64,000 nucleotides of DNA, from the NCBI RefSeq assembly GCF_003097355.1, contig NZ_PYUI01000002.1, positions 248,001 to 312,000 of the forward strand. Reading direction: 5' to 3'. A program made the position numbers and the translations under genes. The DNA is from Arthrobacter sp. H-02-3. Its GTDB lineage: Bacteria > Actinomycetota > Actinomycetes > Actinomycetales > Micrococcaceae. Of the stretch, positions 43,549-50,790 are shown one piece after another; position 1 is the first letter of the stretch, and every line of letters starts with the position of its first letter. Under the pieces are notes generated by a model. It did not search any database and was not told the DNA's origin. It saw nothing but the letters and a program-made list of their open reading frames with translations.

Positions 43549-44502
43549 ATGTCAGTTCAAGCCCCCTCCGCCGTCGTTCTCGTGAGGCCGCACAACTTCA
43601 TGCCAAACGAGGCGACGGCAGTGGACAATGCCTTCCAGACGGCCTTCCAGACGCAGGCTCACTCCGGGGACCGGCAAACGCTGGCCGCCGCCGCCCGTCA
43701 CGAGGTGACGGGGCTGGCCGCGGCGCTGGAGGCGGCCGGTGTCACGGTGCACCTCTTCGAGGACCATGACGAAACCCGCCCGGACAGTGTGTTCCCCAAC
43801 AACTGGCTCTCCACCCATGCGGGTGGCCGGATCGGGATCTTCCCGATGTACGCCCCCAACCGCCGGCACGAACGCCGCAGCGACATCCTGGACTTCCTGA
43901 AGACCCATTACCGGGTGCAGGACGTCATCGACTATTCCGGGCTGGAAATGGACAGCGTCTTCCTGGAGGGAACGGGAGCCATGGTCCTGGACCACGGCGC
44001 CCGTGTGGCCTATGCCGCACGTTCCCGCCGCGCCGATCCCGTGGCGCTGGAGCGGTTCTGTACGAACTTCGGCTATGAGCCCATGCTGTTCGACGCGGTC
44101 GACGTAAACGGCACTGCCGTCTATCACACGAACGTGATGATGACTGTGGCGACGGGCTTCGCAATGGTCGGAGCGGACCTGATCCCCTCGGCGGTGCGCC
44201 GGCGTGAGGTGATGGAACGGCTTGCCGCCGGGGGACGGAGGGTCATCGAGCTGAGCCCCTACCAGATCAGCAATTTCGCAGGCAACGCGATCGAGCTGCA
44301 AGGCGTCGAAGGCCGCGTGCTGGCGCTCTCCCGTCGGGCCCTGGGAACCCTGACGGCGGAGCAGAAGGCCGTCATCGAACGAAGCTGCACCCTCCTGCCC
44401 GTGGAGGTTCCCACGATCGAACTGGCCGGAGGGTCCGTGCGATGCATGATCGCCGGCATCCATCTCGACCGCAGGCCCGTCCCTGCCGGCGTCGGCGGCT
44501 GA
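43549..44502 (+). CDS. ctlX: CtlX-like citrulline/arginine-deiminase-fold hydrolase
   Basis: A 317-residue member of the guanidino-group-modifying (GME) superfamily. Visible: FMPNEATAVDNAFQ, the substrate motif SVFPNNWLSTHAGG, LEGTGAMVLDH, the histidine in AVYHTNVMMTVATGF, and the catalytic Cys299 in GGSVRCMIAGIHL. These fit CtlX, which acts on citrulline-type ureido substrates; dimethylargininase or arginine deiminase activity is possible. The start at 43549 is only 7 bases after the ocd stop. The pair would turn citrulline into ornithine and then proline. Confidence 0.88.
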   Translation: MSVQAPSAVVLVRPHNFMPNEATAVDNAFQTAFQTQAHSGDRQTLAAAARHEVTGLAAALEAAGVTVHLFEDHDETRPDSVFPNNWLSTHAGGRIGIFPMYAPNRRHERRSDILDFLKTHYRVQDVIDYSGLEMDSVFLEGTGAMVLDHGARVAYAARSRRADPVALERFCTNFGYEPMLFDAVDVNGTAVYHTNVMMTVATGFAMVGADLIPSAVRRREVMERLAAGGRRVIELSPYQISNFAGNAIELQGVEGRVLALSRRALGTLTAEQKAVIERSCTLLPVEVPTIELAGGSVRCMIAGIHLDRRPVPAGVGG

Positions 44503-44510
44503 CCGGTCCT

Positions 44511-45017
44511 CTAATCGCTGAAGTCCCCGGCGTTCCGGCGGAACGTGCCAAGGATCCGGATCAGCTGGTCCACGTCCTGGTCTGCGAAGCCCGAGCGGCC
44601 GAAGACCTCGGAGTTCAGCACCGCCGTCGCCTGTTTGGCCAGGGCGCGGCCCTCCGCGGTGAGCTCGATCAGCGTGGTCCGGCCGTCCGTCGGATGCGGG
44701 GAACGGACCACCAGTTCGGCATTCTCGAGCCGGTCCACGGCGTTGGTGACCGAGGTGGGGTGAACTTGAAGCAGCGCGCTCGCCTTATTCATGGGCAACG
44801 CGCCGCTGCGTGCGAAACTGAGCAATGCCAGCAGCTCATACCGTGCAAACGTGAGCCCGAACGGCTTGAGCACGGCTTCGATCCGGCCCAGCAGAATCTG
44901 CTGGGTCCGCATGATGGCGGTGATGGCCGCCATCGGGGCGGCGACGTCGGCCCAGCCGTGGCGCTCCCAGTTCAGCCGGGCGTCGGCGATCGGATCTCGG
45001 GGCAGCGGCGTTCCCAC
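44511..45017 (-). CDS. MarR-family regulator
   Basis: A 168-residue winged-helix regulator. Helices and wing are clear: LTFARYELLALLSFARSGALPMN, KASALLQVHPTSVTNAVDRLENA, and the wing VVRSPHPTDGRTTLIELTAEG. It begins 2 bases after the stop of the acyl-CoA synthetase gene on the same strand and is therefore its operon partner; it may sense an acyl- or aryl-CoA product. It could also control the divergent acyl-CoA dehydrogenase. Confidence 0.92.
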   Translation of the reverse strand: MGTPLPRDPIADARLNWERHGWADVAAPMAAITAIMRTQQILLGRIEAVLKPFGLTFARYELLALLSFARSGALPMNKASALLQVHPTSVTNAVDRLENAELVVRSPHPTDGRTTLIELTAEGRALAKQATAVLNSEVFGRSGFADQDVDQLIRILGTFRRNAGDFSD

Positions 45018-45019
45018 GG

Positions 45020-46759
45020 TCAGCTCTGCCCCTTGAGTCCCGGGAAATCGGCCTCGGAATACTCGATGCCCAGGCCCTCCGGAACGGGTCCGCCGCCGTG
45101 GCGCATTTCCTCGCTGTGGCGGAGCTCCACGCGCCGGATCTTGCCGGAGATGGTCTTCGGGAGTTCGGCGAACTCCAGGCGGCGGATCCGCTTGAACGGG
45201 GCCAGGTGTTCGCGGCAGTACCGCAGGATGTCCTCGGCGAGCTCCGGGCCGGGCTGGTGCCCGGCGGCCAGGACCACAAACGCCTTCGGCACGGACAGCT
45301 TGAGCGGGTCGGGGGACGGGACGACGGCGGCCTCCGCCACCGCCGGGTGCTCGATCAGCACGCTCTCCAGCTCGAACGGGGACAGCCGGTAGTCGGAGGA
45401 CTTGAAGACGTCGTCGCCCCGGCCCACATACGTGATGATGCCGCGCTCGTCCCGGCTGGCCATGTCGCCGGTGTGATAGTAGCCGTCGCGGAAAGCCTCC
45501 GCGGTCTTCTCCGGGTCGCCGTAGTAGGCCTTCATGAGCCCCACGGGGCGGGGGTCCAGACGCAGGCAGAGTTCGCCGTCGTCAGACTCCTCACCGGTGG
45601 CGGGGTCCACGAGCACGACGTCGTAGCCGGGCAGCGGCCTGCCCATGGCGCCGATCTTGATCGGCTGGCCCGGGGTGTTCGCGATCTGCACCGTCGATTC
45701 GGTCTGCCCGAAGCCGTCCCGGATGGTCTGGCCCCAGGCGCGGTGGACCTGGTCGATCACTTCGGCGTTGAGCGGTTCGCCGGCGGACACCACCTTGGTG
45801 GGCGGGTTCTTCAGCTGCGTGAGGTCGGCCTGGATGAGCATGCGCCAGACCGTGGGCGGGGCGCAGAAGCTCGTCACCGACTCGCGGTCCATCTGCTCCA
45901 TGAGGGCCTTGGCGTCGAAGCGCTCGTAGTTGTAGATGAACACGCAGGCCTCGGCGATCCAGGGCGTGAACACGTTGGACCAGGCGTGCTTTGCCCAGCC
46001 CGGGGAGGCGACGTTGAGGTGGACGTCGCCCGGCTCCATCCCGATCCAGAACATCGTGGAGAGGTGACCCACCGGGTAGGAGGTGTGCGTGTGCTCCACC
46101 AGCTTGGCCTTGGACGTGGTGCCGGAGGTGAAGTAGAGCAGGAGGGTCTCGTCGGCCAGGGTGGGGGCGTCCGGGGTGAAATCCTCACTGGCCGCGGCGG
46201 CGTCTGCGTACTGCAGCGCCGTGTCCTGTGGTCCGGCCGGTTCTGCGGCGGCGTCGGCGATTTCGATCAGCGTGTAGTCACCCGCGACGTCAACGAACTT
46301 GGCGATGTTGGCACTTCCGACGGCGGCCCAGGCCGCGCCGCCGCGCTCCACCCTGTCCTGGAGGTCCGCGGGCCCCATCAGGGTGGTGGTGGGGATCATG
46401 ACGATGCCCAGCTTGATGCCGGCCAGCATGAGTTCCCAGAGCTCCACCTGGTTGCCGAGCATGATGATCATCCGGTCCCCGCGCCGCACGCCCCGGCTCC
46501 GCAGCCAGTTGGCCACCTGGGAAGAGCGCCGGGAGAGGTCCGCGAAGCTGCGCCGCGTCGCTGATCCGTCCTGCTCGACAATCACTAGGGCCGGGTTGTC
46601 CGCCTTGGCCGGGTCTGCCGCGAGCTGGTCGAACCAGTCCAGCGCGAAGTTGAATTCCTCGAAGCGCGGCCACTGGAATTCGCTGCGGGCGGCCTCGTAG
46701 TCCCCGCGCAGGGCAAGCAGCCGGTCCCTGGCGGCCCGGAATTCCTCAGTTACGGTCAT
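45020..46759 (-). CDS. AMP-dependent acyl-CoA synthetase
   Basis: A 579-residue adenylate-forming enzyme that makes acyl-CoA from a carboxylic acid, ATP and CoA. Core motifs: P-loop LLYFTSGTTSKAKLVEHTH, the A5 region DGFGQTESTVQIANTPG, DGYYHTGDMASRDERGIITYVGRGDD, and the C-terminal lysine in LPKTISGKIRRVELR. It resembles medium-chain or aromatic acyl-CoA synthetases; the substrate cannot be fixed from the sequence. The start at 46759 follows AAAGGTG; the longer frame to 46813 lacks a ribosome site. Divergent from the acyl-CoA dehydrogenase and upstream of the MarR gene. Confidence 0.93.
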   Translation of the reverse strand: MTVTEEFRAARDRLLALRGDYEAARSEFQWPRFEEFNFALDWFDQLAADPAKADNPALVIVEQDGSATRRSFADLSRRSSQVANWLRSRGVRRGDRMIIMLGNQVELWELMLAGIKLGIVMIPTTTLMGPADLQDRVERGGAAWAAVGSANIAKFVDVAGDYTLIEIADAAAEPAGPQDTALQYADAAAASEDFTPDAPTLADETLLLYFTSGTTSKAKLVEHTHTSYPVGHLSTMFWIGMEPGDVHLNVASPGWAKHAWSNVFTPWIAEACVFIYNYERFDAKALMEQMDRESVTSFCAPPTVWRMLIQADLTQLKNPPTKVVSAGEPLNAEVIDQVHRAWGQTIRDGFGQTESTVQIANTPGQPIKIGAMGRPLPGYDVVLVDPATGEESDDGELCLRLDPRPVGLMKAYYGDPEKTAEAFRDGYYHTGDMASRDERGIITYVGRGDDVFKSSDYRLSPFELESVLIEHPAVAEAAVVPSPDPLKLSVPKAFVVLAAGHQPGPELAEDILRYCREHLAPFKRIRRLEFAELPKTISGKIRRVELRHSEEMRHGGGPVPEGLGIEYSEADFPGLKGQS

Positions 46760-46931
46760 GGTGCACCTTTCGAAGTTCGCTGGCGCAGCCGTTCCGGGCG
46801 GTCCGTGGCACAACGCCGTTGCCTGGGATCCCGCCAGGCCGCCGCGGCGCCCGCCTAGTGATCCCCGTCACTCTGCAATATACTAGGACATCCAAGGGTT
46901 TGGAAGAGCGGCGTCGCTCTGCTGGCGGCGC

Positions 46932-48227
46932 ATGACGAAGGGATGCGTGCCCGTGCAGTCACCAGGACGTGCCAACGGACAGTCGGCCACAGCCGAATCA
47001 GACACAGCCGAATCAGGCACAGCCGGATCAGCCCCAGCCGGAACGGTTGCGGCGGGCCCCGCGGCAGAGCCGCCGTTTCCCGACGCCGACCTCATGTACA
47101 TCGTGGACCTGCTGCCGCCGGACGAACAGCTCCGGTACCAGGAGGTCCGGGAATTCCTGCAGTCCCGGATCCGGGCGGCGTCGATCGGCTACTGGAACCG
47201 CGAGGAGTTCCCCTTCGGTCTGCTCGCGGAACTCGGGAAGTACGGCCTGGGCGGGTTGCAGACGGACGGCACGTCCAAGCTCTTCAAGGGCCTCATGTAC
47301 GTCGAGGTGGCCCGCGCCGACGTCTCGCTCTCGGCGCTCGTGGGCATCCACAACGAGCTGATTGTCGGCATGATCGATCAGCTTGGCTCCGAGGAGCAGA
47401 AGGCCCGCTGGCTTCCCGGCCTCACCGCCTTCACCCAGCTCGGGGCGTTCGCCCTGACCGAGCCGGACCATGGTTCGGACATCGCCGGCGGGCTGGAAAC
47501 CACGGCGCGGCTGGAGAACGGCGAGTGGGTCATCAACGGCGCCAAACGCTGGATCGGAGCCGGCACCATTGCGGACTTCGCCCTCGTCTGGGCCCGCGAC
47601 GTCGCCGACCAGCACATCAAGGGTTTCATCGTGGAAACGGACCGGCCCGGGTACACCGCCACGAAGATCGCCAACAAGATCGGCCTGCGCATCATGCAGA
47701 ACGCGGACATCGTCCTGGATGAGGTCCGCATCCCGGAAGCCAACCTGCTGCCGGGGGCCACCGACTTCTCCAAGGCCAACGAGCTTCTGCGTGATTCGCG
47801 CGCTTGGGTGGGCTGGCAGGGCGCCGGCATCCAGCTGGCCGCGTTCGACGTCGCGCGTTCTTATTCGCTGCAGCGCCGGCAGTTCGGCAAGGAGCTGGCC
47901 CGCTTCCAGCTCATCCAGCAGCAGCTCGCCGAGATCCTGGGCAACGCCACCGCCTCGCTGGCCCTGATGGCCCAGCTGGCGAGGATCCAGGAGGAGGGCA
48001 AGCTGGAGATGGTCCAGGCCGCCATGGCCAAGTCCACCACCACGCGGCTGGCGCGGGCCTCGGTGGCGATGGGCCGGTCGCTCATGGGCGGCAACGGGAT
48101 CAGCAGCGACTACGAGATGGGCAAGCTCTTTGGCGACGCCGAGATCCTGTACACCTACGAGGGCAGCTACGAGATCAATTCACTGATCGTGGCCCGGGCC
48201 GTGACCGGAAAGTCGGCCTTCGTTTAA
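46932..48227 (+). CDS. acyl-CoA dehydrogenase
   Basis: A 431-residue flavoprotein that oxidises an acyl-CoA. The FAD/substrate segments AFALTEPDHGSDIAG and WVINGAKRWIGAGTIADFALVW are present, and the catalytic glutamate lies in LYTYEGSYEINSLIVARAVTG. It resembles the glutaryl-CoA dehydrogenase branch. The first 40 residues are an Ala/Ser/Thr/Glu-rich extension encoded partly by a 15-base tandem repeat. The divergent acyl-CoA synthetase and MarR probably share its regulation. A TATACT (46879-46884) could be the -10. Confidence 0.93.
   Translation: MTKGCVPVQSPGRANGQSATAESDTAESGTAGSAPAGTVAAGPAAEPPFPDADLMYIVDLLPPDEQLRYQEVREFLQSRIRAASIGYWNREEFPFGLLAELGKYGLGGLQTDGTSKLFKGLMYVEVARADVSLSALVGIHNELIVGMIDQLGSEEQKARWLPGLTAFTQLGAFALTEPDHGSDIAGGLETTARLENGEWVINGAKRWIGAGTIADFALVWARDVADQHIKGFIVETDRPGYTATKIANKIGLRIMQNADIVLDEVRIPEANLLPGATDFSKANELLRDSRAWVGWQGAGIQLAAFDVARSYSLQRRQFGKELARFQLIQQQLAEILGNATASLALMAQLARIQEEGKLEMVQAAMAKSTTTRLARASVAMGRSLMGGNGISSDYEMGKLFGDAEILYTYEGSYEINSLIVARAVTGKSAFV
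46988..47041 (+). repeat. 15-base tandem repeat inside the dehydrogenase gene
   Basis: About 3.5 copies of CACAGCCGAATCAGR encode repeats of the type (D/G)TAES/G in the N-terminal extension. The 15-base period keeps the frame, so copy number can vary without breaking the gene. Confidence 0.75.
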
Positions 48228-48235
48228 GCGCTGAG

Positions 48236-50053
48236 CTAGGCGCGGAGTCCGCCCGGGCCGTCCCCGGCACGGGCGGTCCGGGTGGCGTGGCCGTAGCGTG
48301 AGGTGCGGTTGCGGCCGGCGTTTTTCGCCTCGTAGAGAGCCCGGTCCGCGCAGTCCAGGAGGGTCCCGGCCGCGGCGTCGCGCTGCTCGCAGACGCCGGC
48401 GGAGATCGTCAGGAAGCCGACGTCCCCGAACGGCTCGGACGCGATGGCCTCCCGGGCCCGTTCCGCCGCCTGCAGGGCCTCGGCGCCGTTCGTCTCCGGG
48501 AGCAGCCACACGAACTCTTCGCCGCCGAAGCGGGCCAGGATGTCCTGGCTCCGGGCGACCCTCCGGAGCCTCGCCGCGACCTCGGCCAGGACGACATCGC
48601 CCAAAAGGTGGCCGTAGGTGTCGTTGACCCTCTTGAAGTGGTCGATATCCAGGACGACCGCGCTCAGGCTGGTGCCGCGCGTCCCGGCCAGCGCAACCTG
48701 TTCGGCGAGGTGCCGTTCCAGGGCCCGCCGGTTGGGCAGGCCGCTCAGGGCATCCGTGGTGGCCTGCAGTTCGAGGTCGGTCCGTGCCTCCGAGTTTCCG
48801 ATGGCGATCTCGACGAGCTCCGCAAACTGGGCCAGCCGCGCCATCATGGCTTCCGTGACACCCGTGCGGGATTTCGAGGTCAGGGTCACCACGCCCCACA
48901 GGCTTCCCCCGACCCGGACCGGCGCCGCCGCCGCGGACTGGAAGCCGCCGGCGCGCATCTGCTCCGCCGCCGGTCCGCCCTCCGGCCCGTAAATAACGAG
49001 GGCAGGCTTGCCCGTCAACGCCACCCGGACGGTGGCCGACTCGTCAGTCGGGGCAAAGATGTGCCGGCGGCTCAGCGTCGGCGGGAGGGCGGGGGCCATG
49101 GCGACGATTTCCGCCGACGATGCACCCGTGAAACGGACGACGGCGGCGGAGTCCACATTGAACAGCTCAAGGACGATGGCCGCGACCCGCTCGGAGATGT
49201 CGGCGGGGGCGGCGTTGCGGGCGACAGCGGTCGCTATTTCGTGGAGGGCCTCCCAGACCTGCTGCTGCTGCAGGCGCTCGGTGACGTCAACCGCCACGAC
49301 CATGCCGGCCGTGGCCTCGTCGTCGGAGTACACCGGTCCGGCTTTGAGCCGGTAGGTGCGGTGGCCGATCTGACGGCTCCAGGAGACTTCCCGGCCGGCG
49401 AGGGCCGCACGGTAGCGCGGTTCGAGCTCGCTGGCGAGATCGCCCTTGAGCACGTCCTGGATGCGCCGGCCTTCCAGCTCCTCCGTGCGGTAGCCGAACG
49501 TCTCCAGTTCCTGCCCTTCGGCGATCAGGTACCGCAGATCGGCGTCGAAGAGGAGCACGAAGACACCGGGGACGCTGCGCGCCAGGGCCCGGTACCGGTC
49601 CATGTCCTGCTGCCTGCGCCGATCGGCCAGCACCCGCTCCGTGATGTCCGTGACCTGGACGAAAAACCCCTGTACCGCGCCGTCGTCCCGGGCATCGGGG
49701 GTGTACGTCACCTCGGTGAAGCGCGATTCGCCCGCGGCATCCACGAGGGTCCGGTCAAACTTCTGAGGCTCTCCCGCGAGCACGAGCTCGATGTGCGGCC
49801 GGTTCGCCTCGAAGACTGCCTCCCCGAGCACGTCGCCGATATGCATGCCGTACAACTGGCCGGGTTCAATGCCGAACCACGTGCCGTAGGCGTCGTTGGC
49901 CAGGCGGTTGCGGAGCTCCGTATCCCAGTAGCCCACCATGGCCGGGATTCCGTTGAGGACGGCCCGCAGTTGCGCCGGGATCTCCGGCAGCGGCGACGGG
50001 CCGGCATCGTCCCAGTTGAGCGGGCTGCGATTTGTCATTGCCCCAGTATCCAT
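48236..50053 (-). CDS. PAS-PAS-GAF-GGDEF diguanylate cyclase
   Basis: About 605 residues. Two PAS domains (about 30-150 with LRAVLNGIPAMVGYWDTEL, and 160-275 with YRALARSVPGVFVLLFDADLRYL), a GAF domain (about 290-430), then a GGDEF domain (445-600). The active site is intact as GGEEF at 510-514, and an inhibitory RxxD site (Arg501-Asp504) lies five residues before it, so c-di-GMP synthesis with product inhibition is expected. No EAL domain. The start is uncertain: 50053 or 50038. It lies 62 bases after kdpE copy 1 on the same strand and may be transcribed with it. Confidence 0.9.
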   Translation of the reverse strand: MDTGAMTNRSPLNWDDAGPSPLPEIPAQLRAVLNGIPAMVGYWDTELRNRLANDAYGTWFGIEPGQLYGMHIGDVLGEAVFEANRPHIELVLAGEPQKFDRTLVDAAGESRFTEVTYTPDARDDGAVQGFFVQVTDITERVLADRRRQQDMDRYRALARSVPGVFVLLFDADLRYLIAEGQELETFGYRTEELEGRRIQDVLKGDLASELEPRYRAALAGREVSWSRQIGHRTYRLKAGPVYSDDEATAGMVVAVDVTERLQQQQVWEALHEIATAVARNAAPADISERVAAIVLELFNVDSAAVVRFTGASSAEIVAMAPALPPTLSRRHIFAPTDESATVRVALTGKPALVIYGPEGGPAAEQMRAGGFQSAAAAPVRVGGSLWGVVTLTSKSRTGVTEAMMARLAQFAELVEIAIGNSEARTDLELQATTDALSGLPNRRALERHLAEQVALAGTRGTSLSAVVLDIDHFKRVNDTYGHLLGDVVLAEVAARLRRVARSQDILARFGGEEFVWLLPETNGAEALQAAERAREAIASEPFGDVGFLTISAGVCEQRDAAAGTLLDCADRALYEAKNAGRNRTSRYGHATRTARAGDGPGGLRA

Positions 50054-50115
50054 TGCCGGCCGCGGCATGCGAAAACTCAGCAGTCGCTCTGAGCAAGCAC
50101 AGCCAGGAAAAACTC

Positions 50116-50790
50116 TCAGGGCATGAACCGGTAGCCGATGCCGGCCTCGGTGAGCAGATGGCGCGGGTTGGCGGTGTCCGGTTCGAGTTTGCGCCGCAGC
50201 TGGGCCATGTAGACCCGGAGATAGTTGGTTTCCTTGGCATACGCCGGACCCCAGACCTCGGAGAGCAGCTGCTGCTGTGTGATGAGCTTTTCCGGGTTCC
50301 GGACCAGCACCTCCAGAATGTTCCATTCGGTGGGGGTCAGCCGCACATCCTGGCCGTCGCGGATGACACGGTGTTTGCCCAGGTCCACGGTGAAGGCCCC
50401 GGCGGTCACCACGGGTGCCTGCTCCTGGTCAACGCTGCGGCGCAGGAGGGCACGGATCCGGGCCAGCAGCTCGTCGAGGCCGAACGGCTTCGTGATGTAG
50501 TCGTCCGCGCCGGCGTCGAGCGCTTCCACTTTGTCCTCGGAGCCGTGGCGGGCTGAGAGCACCAGGATCGGGACCTGGCTCCAGGACCGGAGCTCCCGCA
50601 GGACTGTGGTGCCGTCGATGTCCGGCAGGCCGAGATCCAGGATGACCAGCGCCATGGGGTGCTGGGATGCGCTCAGCAGGGCAGAACGCCCGTCTGCCGC
50701 AGTGGTCACCGAGTAACCGTGGGCCTGCAGCGTGATTCGGAGTGCCCTCAGCAGGTGCGGGTCGTCATCGACCACCAGGACGGCGGTCAT
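50116..50790 (-). CDS. kdpE: KdpE-like response regulator, copy 1
   Basis: A 224-residue OmpR/PhoB-type regulator. The receiver domain has acidic pocket VDDD (8-10), phosphoacceptor Asp52 (ILDLGLPDIDG) and Lys101 (YITKPFG); the C-terminal winged helix includes DVRLTPTEWNILEVLVRN and ETNYLRVYMAQLRRKLEP. The start overlaps the kdpD copy 1 stop as ATGA. Roughly three quarters identical by eye to copy 2 at 53762. It should act on the kdp promoter together with its cognate KdpD; the existence of two pairs suggests divergence of signal or target. Confidence 0.93.
   Translation of the reverse strand: MTAVLVVDDDPHLLRALRITLQAHGYSVTTAADGRSALLSASQHPMALVILDLGLPDIDGTTVLRELRSWSQVPILVLSARHGSEDKVEALDAGADDYITKPFGLDELLARIRALLRRSVDQEQAPVVTAGAFTVDLGKHRVIRDGQDVRLTPTEWNILEVLVRNPEKLITQQQLLSEVWGPAYAKETNYLRVYMAQLRRKLEPDTANPRHLLTEAGIGYRFMP

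Noticed and set aside
46988-47041. CRISPR-like array
   Set aside because: Units are contiguous without spacers and keep an open reading frame; it is a coding tandem repeat.
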